The translations under genes and the position numbers were made by a program. A DNA stretch of 45,114 nucleotides from Acidiferrobacteraceae bacterium (GTDB lineage Bacteria; Pseudomonadota; Gammaproteobacteria; Arenicellales; UBA868), in NCBI GenBank assembly GCA_002724185.1, contig PBOB01000001.1, forward strand, positions 16,364-61,477, read 5' to 3'. How positions within the stretch are numbered: position 1 is the stretch's first letter; the number at the start of each line of letters is the position of its first letter. Below the pieces are notes generated by a model, which ran no database searches, was not told the DNA's origin, and saw only the letters and a list, made by a program, of their open reading frames with translations. Positions 14,442-21,190 of this stretch are shown here, piece by piece.

Positions 14442-15980
14442 TCACAAGTCGTCCAGTTTTAGATTATATTTTGACCGATGACCTTTCGTAAATGGGTTGG
14501 AATCTAATTCTTTGAATATACCTTTCATAATTTTATCATGTTCCGTCCAAACGTCGTGTTCTTCTTTGAGAGGATTGAAAGGCTCTACATTATCGAATTG
14601 TAATTGTTGTGCCCATGCAGGTTTGGGTCCAAACATTCTGGACTCAATGTAGTGTTCTAAAATGTATCCTTCTTCAGTAAGGCTACTGTATGGATGACCT
14701 AATCCGGGAACAGGTCGTTCCGCACCACCGGCTAATTTCGAGCCTTCTTTACTTGCTTCTGCACGGAACGTTGCTGGGTGCAAATTAATGCCTCTTTCTC
14801 TTAACGCAAGCCACTCAGGGTCATGCTTTACAAAGATAAGTTCATCCTTGTCCTCATGAGTAGTCCAAGGGGTTTGATGCAATTTATCTGCTGGCCATTC
14901 AACCATTACTTCAGAAGGGTAAACTCGACGGATGTGACCTAATGCCAAACCGCCTCCTTGTTTTCCGGGACGGCTAACGTTAACCAAATCTCCGGGCTTC
15001 CATTCATGTCCTGCAGTAGTTCTTCCAATATTACGATAAGAAACCGTCGGGAAAACTGCTCCTCTAACATATGCTTCTACATCATTATAAAGTTCTTGTT
15101 GTTTTTCAAATTGGTTACCCTCAAAAGCACGGTCACTACCATACTCTCCTGTATTAAGGTCCTCAATTTCTACTTCTACTCCTAAACGGTTAATGGCAGA
15201 CGAAATATCTCCAACAGTTTGTTGACCTTTTCCTTTGGAATAACCAGTCCATGCTTCAGCAGGAATACGTTGCACTAACCTTATGTGTCCAATAGTTTGG
15301 TCAGAAACTACTGTCCAATCAGTGGGACTACGTCGTCCTTTCTGTAAATCTAATCCAACTTCCTTCAATTTTTCAGCAACACTTTTGTAAGTTGCAGTAG
15401 GTTGGTCGGTGGCTGCAACGGCATAACCCACATCAGCCGTATCAATTCTTTCTGCACGGAAATCATATCCACCGATTTTTTCTAATTGCTTCATTTCATC
15501 TCGCTTCTTATCAAGGAAAAGACGAATCGCCTCTAACCCTTTGGGTTGAAGGCGTGCATCCAAAGGAGGAGAAGTTGAGAATGGATACGCGTGTGCGAGA
15601 GAGCGTCCAAAAGAACTTGCACTGGTTCGGTTAATGGATTTTTCTAAGAGTGGTAAATGTTCTTGAGGAAACAAAGTTCGGTTACCCTCTGCAGAGAGTT
15701 CTAAGTGAGGAACACTAAAACCAAAACTTGGGGGTGTAAATATTTGTTCTGGTGGTCCTACCCAAACGAGGTCATGGAAACGTTCTTGAGAAAACGGGCC
15801 TTCTTTGCCCCATTGAACTAAGGCACGGTCAGAGTATACTCTCCGAATCGTTCCAATTGGGTCCGCTTCTTCGGGGGTAGTGGCGATAGCAATAGAAGTA
15901 ACCGTATCTCCGACAGCCCACTTATGGCTACCATCTCCAAGAAAACCACTGGGATTTGCTAACGGGCCCGGGGGCAACAT
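14442..15980 (-). CDS. protein with two SH3-like beta-barrel modules
   Basis: 512 residues. Two related segments, near residues 19-77 (HKWAVGDTV...GTIRRVYSDRALVQW) and 320-385 (HEWKPGDLV...GHIRRVYPSEVMVEW), share W-x-x-GD-x-V, G-x-IRRVY and V-x-W, the pattern of SH3-like barrels of the Tudor/Mib/KOW kind that bind proteins or nucleic acid. The rest is mixed helical and charged, with no membrane segment. The ATG at 15980 lies 8 nt after GGTGAT, which overlaps the upstream stop. Second gene of the 14.4-16.5 kb operon. Role unknown; a core or scaffolding protein would fit. Confidence 0.65.
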   Translation of the reverse strand: MLPPGPLANPSGFLGDGSHKWAVGDTVTSIAIATTPEEADPIGTIRRVYSDRALVQWGKEGPFSQERFHDLVWVGPPEQIFTPPSFGFSVPHLELSAEGNRTLFPQEHLPLLEKSINRTSASSFGRSLAHAYPFSTSPPLDARLQPKGLEAIRLFLDKKRDEMKQLEKIGGYDFRAERIDTADVGYAVAATDQPTATYKSVAEKLKEVGLDLQKGRRSPTDWTVVSDQTIGHIRLVQRIPAEAWTGYSKGKGQQTVGDISSAINRLGVEVEIEDLNTGEYGSDRAFEGNQFEKQQELYNDVEAYVRGAVFPTVSYRNIGRTTAGHEWKPGDLVNVSRPGKQGGGLALGHIRRVYPSEVMVEWPADKLHQTPWTTHEDKDELIFVKHDPEWLALRERGINLHPATFRAEASKEGSKLAGGAERPVPGLGHPYSSLTEEGYILEHYIESRMFGPKPAWAQQLQFDNVEPFNPLKEEHDVWTEHDKIMKGIFKELDSNPFTKGHRSKYNLKLDDL

Positions 15981-15987
15981 AGATACA

Positions 15988-16485
15988 TCACCGCCTTGGT
16001 CGGCGTGCGTAATCTTTAATGTTATCTTTCATCTCTGTTATCTGGGACTTTAGGGAACTAATGGTAAAGAGCCCATAAAGACAGATACCTAAGACCGCTA
16101 CCGTTCCTATCGTTAACCCTGCATTTGTGCTGGCCCATTCTGCCGCTTTTACGAGCGGGCGATTCGTTGGAAGAGCACTTCCTACCGTATCCCGCTCTTG
16201 GAATGCGACCTCACGAGATTCTTGTTCGTGGGTGGGATTGACTACATGAGTTCCTGCTTCCGCACTGAAACTTTCAGTAGCGAAAGGGGATGCCTCCATG
16301 TTCATACCTAACTCCTGAGGAGTTAGTTCAAAGGTATTTCCCGGAACTGCATCTCTAAATGCACCTTCTGGCATAGTGATACCATCATCCATTATGAACA
16401 TAGTGTGATTAGAACTGGCGAAATCATATTTGGCTTCTGTGTTTGGGTCAGAAGACACATAATAGTCACGCATTCGTCCAGCCAT
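15988..16485 (-). CDS. membrane protein with C-terminal basic tail
   Basis: 165 residues. The N-terminal two-thirds is soluble and includes ESFSAEAGTH (near 71-80). One membrane segment lies at about 124-142, followed by a short amphipathic helix (SLKSQITEMKDNIKDYA) and a basic end (RRPRR). The promoter box is 22 nt from the ATG. Unknown family, probably a virion membrane protein whose basic tail could face DNA. Confidence 0.75.
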   Translation of the reverse strand: MAGRMRDYYVSSDPNTEAKYDFASSNHTMFIMDDGITMPEGAFRDAVPGNTFELTPQELGMNMEASPFATESFSAEAGTHVVNPTHEQESREVAFQERDTVGSALPTNRPLVKAAEWASTNAGLTIGTVAVLGICLYGLFTISSLKSQITEMKDNIKDYARRPRR

Positions 16486-16506
16486 GTGATTAAGTCACCA
16501 CTCCGA

Positions 16507-16516
16507 CTACTTAAAG
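16507..16516 (-). promoter_or_regulatory. TATA-like box
   Basis: Perfect CTTTAAGTAG, 22 nt from the ATG at 16485. The TAA stop of the RING-like gene (16511-16513) is inside it. Confidence 0.85.
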
Positions 16517-17011
16517 TTTCTTTCCGGCTGCGACGCCCTTTGCGACGGCCAAAGTGAATAACGTTAACGCTGCAATACCTACAATACCTACCATGCCGGC
16601 TGCTCCCTCATCATAATCTGATTCTGGATTCCAATATGTATCTGCACGATAAACTCCTGTTGATGGACAAGGGTTGTGGTCATAGTCAAAACAATGACTA
16701 CACATTACTGCATTACATTGGCTACATTCGTTGTAGTCATTAATGATTTCCTCAGGACCTACCATAAAAAACAAATAGTTACTTCCGCACTCTTCACAAT
16801 GTTCACCATCTGCAGAGCAATCATCACAATGAGAGTATTCTCCTTCAGGGGTTTCGACGGAACTAATGCACTGTTGGCAACCTGCGTGGCCACAATCGGC
16901 TTCCCACAAACCAGTCTTAGCATAACTATTACAGACGGGGCAATGAGTCATATCGTCATGTAGGTCAGAACCTTCCATTTCGCCTGTTCCATTACAGTAT
17001 GGACATTCCAA
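16511..17011 (-). CDS. RING-finger-like zinc protein with C-terminal membrane anchor
   Basis: About 166 residues. Cysteines and a histidine at 24, 27, 40, 42(H), 45, 48, 62 and 65 follow the C3HC4 RING spacing exactly (C-x2-C-x12-C-x-H-x2-C-x2-C-x13-C-x2-C). Further CxxC pairs precede and follow (CPYC near 3-6, CEEC near 72-75, CSQC, CSHC). A hydrophobic segment near 140-160 (VGIVGIAALTLFTLAVA) anchors it. I start at a TTG at 17011: the upstream stop TGA opens a GAGGTG Shine-Dalgarno 6 nt before it, the same arrangement as two ATG genes here. An ATG at 17062 is the alternative. RINGs in eukaryotes are ubiquitin ligases; here the match is only to the zinc scaffold. Confidence 0.65.
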   Translation of the reverse strand: MECPYCNGTGEMEGSDLHDDMTHCPVCNSYAKTGLWEADCGHAGCQQCISSVETPEGEYSHCDDCSADGEHCEECGSNYLFFMVGPEEIINDYNECSQCNAVMCSHCFDYDHNPCPSTGVYRADTYWNPESDYDEGAAGMVGIVGIAALTLFTLAVAKGVAAGKKL

Positions 17012-17021
17012 CGTTAACACC

Positions 17022-17846
17022 TCAATATTCTGGGCCAAGGAATCGAGGGGTATAGGAACCATAGGTTTGATAATCTGCTGGTCGATACGAATCTCTTGGA
17101 TTGTATGATGGACTCCATGGTGATGGGAAACGGTATTCTGGCATGAAATCATTCATGGGGTCATAAAACATCTCATCAACGTTAGTCATAGCACCGGTTG
17201 GTGTTTCGTAAGCAACTGGGCTTGGAGGCATAGTCCAACCTGTATCTGCATTCAAAGAAAGTCCTCGTGCAGAAATGATACCTTCTGCACCGTAAACATC
17301 TTGAGCACCTTCAACAACTACTGGATTAACTCTGTGAATTGAATATTCGGAATCGAAGGCTTCGGTTTCTCCTTCTTTATTATGATTGCATCCACAATCG
17401 CCTTCAGCATCTTTAGTCTCTACATCGTTAGTAGTGCTTGTTTGTCCCAAGAACTTAGGAATTACAAGTGCTATTGCTGCAAGTCCACCAAGAGCCCATA
17501 GTGTTTTATTTCCCATGATGCCCTTATCTTCGGCTGCCCAACGGTAAGTAGTTTGGTAATGTGGGTCTTTCAAGAAACCTCGTGGAAGTTCTGAATCGCG
17601 CTCATAGAATCGACCACGATGGAACAAACGGGAATCCTTATCTTCCCAACCACTCCAAAACTTAGATGATTTGTGTTGACGTGTGCCACGAGCAACTTGG
17701 TTACCGACAGCACGTTCCCATGAAGAAAGTTGGCCATCCTTATTTCGGTCGGCTAATCGAGCATCAAAATCTCTATCATTAGGATGGATTTGCCCTGTAT
17801 ATGGCATTCCTTCGAAATCATATTCGTCATATGGCGAATCAGACAT
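17022..17846 (-). CDS. membrane protein with an EF-hand calcium loop
   Basis: 274 residues. Residues 33-44 (DRNKDGQLSSWE) fit the EF-hand loop at every key position: D1, N3, D5, G6, L8 and E12. A membrane segment follows at about 115-134, preceded by YRWAAEDKG. Beyond it are a CGCNHN cluster near 151, VYGAEG, and a Tyr/Pro-rich C terminus with SYTPRFLGPEY that shares YTPRFL with the protein at 5471. The promoter box is 22 nt from the ATG. Calcium binding by the N-terminal side is likely if that face meets seawater; the role is otherwise unknown. Confidence 0.7.
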   Translation of the reverse strand: MSDSPYDEYDFEGMPYTGQIHPNDRDFDARLADRNKDGQLSSWERAVGNQVARGTRQHKSSKFWSGWEDKDSRLFHRGRFYERDSELPRGFLKDPHYQTTYRWAAEDKGIMGNKTLWALGGLAAIALVIPKFLGQTSTTNDVETKDAEGDCGCNHNKEGETEAFDSEYSIHRVNPVVVEGAQDVYGAEGIISARGLSLNADTGWTMPPSPVAYETPTGAMTNVDEMFYDPMNDFMPEYRFPSPWSPSYNPRDSYRPADYQTYGSYTPRFLGPEY

Positions 17847-17867
17847 AAAGATATCTTGCTCGTTCCG

Positions 17868-17877
17868 CTACTTAAAG
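17868..17877 (-). promoter_or_regulatory. TATA-like box
   Basis: GTAAC plus perfect CTTTAAGTAG, 22 nt from the ATG at 17846. The upstream stop at 17878 touches the box. Confidence 0.85.
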
Positions 17878-18720
17878 TTACTCGTTTGTATCTTCAGTTT
17901 TATCGGAATCAATTTTCAATAGTGCGATAGCAAAAGCACTCACTAATCCTAATCCAAGAACTTTCATGAACATAGGTCTTTCGTAAGAATAACCGCGATA
18001 TGCTTCTGCACGCATCCTATCATGTTGTGATGGTAGGTAATTATCTTCATGAGGTCTCCAATCAACTCCACGCCCTAATCTCTTAGGGTTACCAACGGGT
18101 TTATCATCTTCAGCCCCATGCAGAGAAAATTGGTGTGCTCCATCCTCTTCTTGTAGTGCATTAATCATCCAGTCACGCCAACTGATAGGTTGAGGCCAAT
18201 CAGAAGTCGTATCATAGTATTCTAAATATTCTTCTTCGGCAATACGACAAGTTGGGCAGATTTCTCTCAACTTTTCGGCCCTTAATCGGAGTTGTGGTAA
18301 GGACCAATCATAAAATGGAAAATGTGGGGCAATCCGTAGGGGTCGTTTGTTAGGACCAACAGATAGTGTTTCGGGTTTCGGTAAGGGGTCCGAAAGTTCT
18401 GTAAGCCCGATAATACGCCAAAAAGTGGTGGGGTCATAATCTTCATCTTCAGAGTTCCATGAGTCACAAGTGCAGACCCCTACACATTGGCACTCGTCAT
18501 CCTCGTCACTGTATTTCCCATCATATGAAATGCCTACTGCGTCAGCCATAGCCAACATATATGCGGCATTGTAAAGTTCGTCACTGTGTAGAAATCCTTT
18601 ATCGATGAGCCAATCTACGGCTTCGGCTTTAGTAGCGTCGTTAGCATCACGCAAATTATTAATAACATCATCTGCGGGATATTTATCCCCTTTACTATAA
18701 TGGTAATCGAAGTTACTCAT
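17878..18720 (-). CDS. unknown protein with Cys cluster and C-terminal membrane anchor
   Basis: 280 residues. It has an acidic helical first third, then CQCVGVCTC near residue 85 and CPTC near 160, which may bind metal or form disulphides. LHGAEDD and RMRAEAYRGY follow, the latter about 15 residues before a hydrophobic segment near 250-268. The ATG at 18720 follows a GAGGTG that overlaps the upstream TGA. It is in an operon with the two genes upstream. No family recognised. Confidence 0.75.
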   Translation of the reverse strand: MSNFDYHYSKGDKYPADDVINNLRDANDATKAEAVDWLIDKGFLHSDELYNAAYMLAMADAVGISYDGKYSDEDDECQCVGVCTCDSWNSEDEDYDPTTFWRIIGLTELSDPLPKPETLSVGPNKRPLRIAPHFPFYDWSLPQLRLRAEKLREICPTCRIAEEEYLEYYDTTSDWPQPISWRDWMINALQEEDGAHQFSLHGAEDDKPVGNPKRLGRGVDWRPHEDNYLPSQHDRMRAEAYRGYSYERPMFMKVLGLGLVSAFAIALLKIDSDKTEDTNE

Positions 18721-18730
18721 ATGTGGCACC

Positions 18731-19102
18731 TCAATAAGTCATTGGGTCGCCATGGGGATTTTCGGGTCCAAACATTGGCCCTACAACATATGCATTTGCA
18801 GGCGGATACATCGGCATTTTATCCTGTTGTTCCATCTGTTGAGTATATTTGTTAGTAAAGTAATTCTGATGAGCGTAAACACTCATATCATCATAGTTAA
18901 TACCTGCGTATTGGGACCATAACTTAGCGTTATCTACTGGGCGTTCTACAATCGATGTGGTGAGCATTGAGGCTACCTCTGGTGTGAGGTCGAGATTGTT
19001 AACGCCTTCAGCGGACTTGCGTTGTTTCCAGAACTCTAAAATGAGGTAGGTTGCGGCAACGCCTGCACCGAACTTCATTATATTGTTTACTCTGGAACTC
19101 AC
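18731..19102 (-). CDS. small protein with N-terminal membrane segment
   Basis: 123 residues from a GTG at 19102 (GGGGTGA lies 6-8 nt upstream); the ATG at 19078 is an alternative. A hydrophobic segment at about 10-25 precedes a soluble body rich in Tyr, Met and Asn (MEQQDKMPMYPPANAYVVG). Middle gene of the 17.9-19.5 kb operon. Unknown; likely a minor virion membrane protein. Confidence 0.65.
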   Translation of the reverse strand: MSSRVNNIMKFGAGVAATYLILEFWKQRKSAEGVNNLDLTPEVASMLTTSIVERPVDNAKLWSQYAGINYDDMSVYAHQNYFTNKYTQQMEQQDKMPMYPPANAYVVGPMFGPENPHGDPMTY

Positions 19103-19129
19103 TTGTCGTCACCCCTATGGTGTTGGGGC

Positions 19130-19465
19130 TCAAACTCGCTTATCTGCGCGTCCCTTTTTGGTTTCCCACTTCTCTTCCTTGTTGATACCTGTTGCGCTAC
19201 CAAATGGGAAGTATTTTGCAGCGACCTTGCCGCCGCCAGTGAGACCACGCTCGATGTGCCATGCGTCACCAGTGTTAACTCCCTTCTGAGTCATTCCACC
19301 GGACTTGGTCCATCTGCGAGTTAGGTCGCCCTTGTAATACATCTTTCCTTTTCTTTGTCTGTAACCAGCATACAACTTCTTAGCCTTCTTCATTCCATGC
19401 TTGGAAACGAGAATCTGCCACTGTGTTAGTGCTGCGCCACGCTTGTTTCTTGGTGTCTTTGCCAT
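19130..19465 (-). CDS. small, very basic protein, likely nucleic-acid binding
   Basis: 111 residues with many Lys/Arg/Gly (MAKTPRNKRGAALTQWQIL, KHGMKKAKKLYAGYRQRKGK, ending KKGRADKRV), unlike the acidic proteins around it. It has no membrane segment. By composition it could coat or condense the genome, but I do not recognise a family. The ATG at 19465 lies 5 nt after AGGTGA, and the promoter box is 41 nt upstream, so this mRNA has a ~19-nt leader. That is rare here and may mark stronger translation. Confidence 0.75.
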   Translation of the reverse strand: MAKTPRNKRGAALTQWQILVSKHGMKKAKKLYAGYRQRKGKMYYKGDLTRRWTKSGGMTQKGVNTGDAWHIERGLTGGGKVAAKYFPFGSATGINKEEKWETKKGRADKRV

Positions 19466-19505
19466 AATGTTCACCTGATTGGTATTTATGTGTGGGATGT
19501 TCTAC

Positions 19506-19515
19506 TACTTAAAGA
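19506..19515 (-). promoter_or_regulatory. TATA-like box of a leadered transcript
   Basis: Perfect CTTTAAGTAG, 41 nt from the ATG at 19465, leaving room for a short leader with AGGTGA. Confidence 0.8.
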
Positions 19516-19525
19516 CTTCCTTATT

Positions 19526-19876
19526 TCAGAAATCTTCATCTTCATCCTCTTCTTCGTCATCTTCAGTATCCAGAGAACTACAAACGGAATTGAACTCCTC
19601 TTCGTAAGTCAAATCCTGCTTATCATCAGTAAGTAAGCCGTGTGCGAGACCCGACATGACTCCTGCTGCGGCTGGGATGGCTGCGTATGCGGGTTTGAAA
19701 TGCATTGGTTCGGCTAACATAAATGTAACGATACCGCCAACGATTCCAACGATAACGCCTGTGCGAGTTGATTTTGCTCGGTTCTGTGAATGCTTGTCTG
19801 CCAAATATGAGGCCAAACCTCGTTCACATGTTCGAGAAACTTCGGCTTCTTCGGCCGCAGAGAGATGGGTAGCCAT
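19526..19876 (-). CDS. small two-segment membrane protein with acidic tail
   Basis: 116 residues. Hydrophobic segments at about 39-57 and 63-82 form a tight hairpin. The N terminus is helical and charged and the C terminus is almost pure Asp/Glu (DTEDDEEEDEDEDF). Single-gene unit with a promoter box 22 nt from the ATG. Unknown function. Confidence 0.75.
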   Translation of the reverse strand: MATHLSAAEEAEVSRTCERGLASYLADKHSQNRAKSTRTGVIVGIVGGIVTFMLAEPMHFKPAYAAIPAAAGVMSGLAHGLLTDDKQDLTYEEEFNSVCSSLDTEDDEEEDEDEDF

Positions 19877-19897
19877 ATTCAGTTCTCAGCGTTCCGA

Positions 19898-19907
19898 CTA
19901 CTTAAAA
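19898..19907 (-). promoter_or_regulatory. TATA-like box
   Basis: TTTTAAGTAG, 22 nt from the ATG at 19876. The stop of the glycosylase gene (19909) lies just upstream. Confidence 0.8.
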
Positions 19908-19908
19908 C

Positions 19909-20733
19909 CTACTTTTGGACTGTGGGCACCCAGTGAGTAGCGCGGCCATCAGGGGTATCTTCAATAATAACTGCATTTCCATCGGGGTCTTTCTTCTTTC
20001 CATATACTACACAACGGAACTTTCCTTTGCCATCTCCTGCTTGGTAGTCACGGAATGAATGCCCTTTACTCGCGTATGCGTGCGCGATAATAGAAATAGA
20101 GGCATCATGGATACGTTCAATCTCATCAGATGTTAAGGAACTAACTTGACGATGAGGGGATACTTGGGCTTTCCACAGTATTTCTGCTTTTAGATAGTTA
20201 CCGATTCCAGCAAATGCCTTTTGGTCCATGAGCACATCAGTAATGTTACGGTGTCCATATCCTTTACGAGTGTGTTCGCCATTCAAGCGTTCAGTAAAAT
20301 CTTCTAACGTAATGTTACTGGTTAACAAATCAGGCCCTAAGTCCTTTTCTAATTTCTTGGTTAGTAATTCAGGTTTGTTCTGGTAAAACTTAAACCCTCC
20401 ATACTTGCGCGGGTCACGATAGATAACATTTCCATTAGTAGTATGAAAAGTCATACGACAATTCCAATCTGTTTTCTTACGCCATGAACCAGACATACCT
20501 AACCAATGATGAATATGCCATTCCCCGCCACCTAATGTAAAGTAAATAAACTTTCCTTTGCATTCTACACTATCAATAGTAAGAGGTAATGCATCAAGAA
20601 ATGCTTGAGATTCATTGCGCAACTGTTTAGTTGACCAATCTTTATCAATAATTTGAACCTTTTCCAGAGTTTGGCCACTCAGCATCTCATTTAGCCAATG
20701 AGTCGTGTGTGCCACTTCGGGCCCTTCTGGCAT
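19909..20733 (-). CDS. nei: Fpg/Nei-family DNA glycosylase with a zincless finger
   Basis: Bifunctional glycosylase/AP lyase that removes oxidised bases from DNA. The 274-residue product starts MPEGPEV, so P2 is the catalytic amine and E3 its partner. GKF near 60-62 supplies the conserved lysine, and RDPRKYGGF (106-114) and the helix-two-turn-helix region QKAFAGIGNYLKAE (171-184) are typical. The C terminus lacks the four zinc cysteines. Instead it reads VVYGKKKDPDGN...DGRATHWVPTVQK with the finger Arg at 264, the zincless form known from NEIL1, plants and mimivirus. The start at 20733 is proven by P2 and by a box 22 nt away; the ATG at 20754 lies at the edge of the promoter box. Possibly repairs viral DNA after light or oxidative damage. 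Confidence 0.93.
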   Translation of the reverse strand: MPEGPEVAHTTHWLNEMLSGQTLEKVQIIDKDWSTKQLRNESQAFLDALPLTIDSVECKGKFIYFTLGGGEWHIHHWLGMSGSWRKKTDWNCRMTFHTTNGNVIYRDPRKYGGFKFYQNKPELLTKKLEKDLGPDLLTSNITLEDFTERLNGEHTRKGYGHRNITDVLMDQKAFAGIGNYLKAEILWKAQVSPHRQVSSLTSDEIERIHDASISIIAHAYASKGHSFRDYQAGDGKGKFRCVVYGKKKDPDGNAVIIEDTPDGRATHWVPTVQK

Positions 20734-20754
20734 GTATTTCAGTAAGGAAAACAC

Positions 20755-20764
20755 CTACTTAAGG
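20755..20764 (-). promoter_or_regulatory. TATA-like box of the glycosylase gene
   Basis: CCTTAAGTAG, 22 nt from the ATG at 20733. This start is independently fixed by the catalytic proline, so the site calibrates the spacing rule. Confidence 0.9.
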
Positions 20765-20775
20765 TTGCCGTAGAC

Positions 20776-21180
20776 TCAGTTTTCGTCTTCGTCGCCTTCG
20801 TCGTCGTCTTCTTCGTCACATTCGCAACAGTCAGGACAATCGTCACAATCATCACAGAAATTACCCCAATCCCAACAATCTCCGCAAGAATCACACTGGT
20901 CTTCGTCGTCCCAATCGTCTTCATCATCGCTTACAATGTTCTCGACATCAGCCTTGAAACCATTAACTATCTCAATGGGTGTAGTGCTATGCCATGGTTG
21001 GCTACTTACCCACCAAGCAGATACCAAAAATGGAAGTGCAGTAGTAGGGAGGTCAGTCCATGACTTTTCTTTTACGCCTTCATAAACTGCTTTACCTGAA
21101 ATACCCATGACTCCAATAGCCAATACATTGAATGTTAATTCTGCTAAATCACCGATAAAGTCATCGATTCTGTCTAACAT
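20776..21180 (-). CDS. membrane protein with Cys-rich acidic tail
   Basis: 134 residues. Two moderately hydrophobic segments (about 13-34 and 45-60) precede a tail of Asp/Glu in which nine cysteines occur between residues 96 and 121 (CDSCGDCWDWGNFCDDC, then CPDCCEC). The spacing suggests a metal cluster or many disulphides rather than a standard zinc ribbon. The ATG follows GAGGCG, which overlaps the upstream TGA, so it is coupled to the gene at 21191. Unknown function. Confidence 0.75.
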   Translation of the reverse strand: MLDRIDDFIGDLAELTFNVLAIGVMGISGKAVYEGVKEKSWTDLPTTALPFLVSAWWVSSQPWHSTTPIEIVNGFKADVENIVSDDEDDWDDEDQCDSCGDCWDWGNFCDDCDDCPDCCECDEEDDDEGDEDEN

Positions 21181-21190
21181 TGTTATCGCC

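Noticed and set aside
17012-17152. Long N-terminal extension of the RING-like protein overlapping the EF-hand gene
   Set aside because: It would overlap the upstream gene by up to 131 nt in a composition unlike the rest, while a TTG with an ideal Shine-Dalgarno lies just after that gene's stop.
20734-20754. Seven-residue longer N terminus for the glycosylase
   Set aside because: The catalytic amine must be the Pro directly after the initiator Met, and the longer start lies at the edge of the TATA box.
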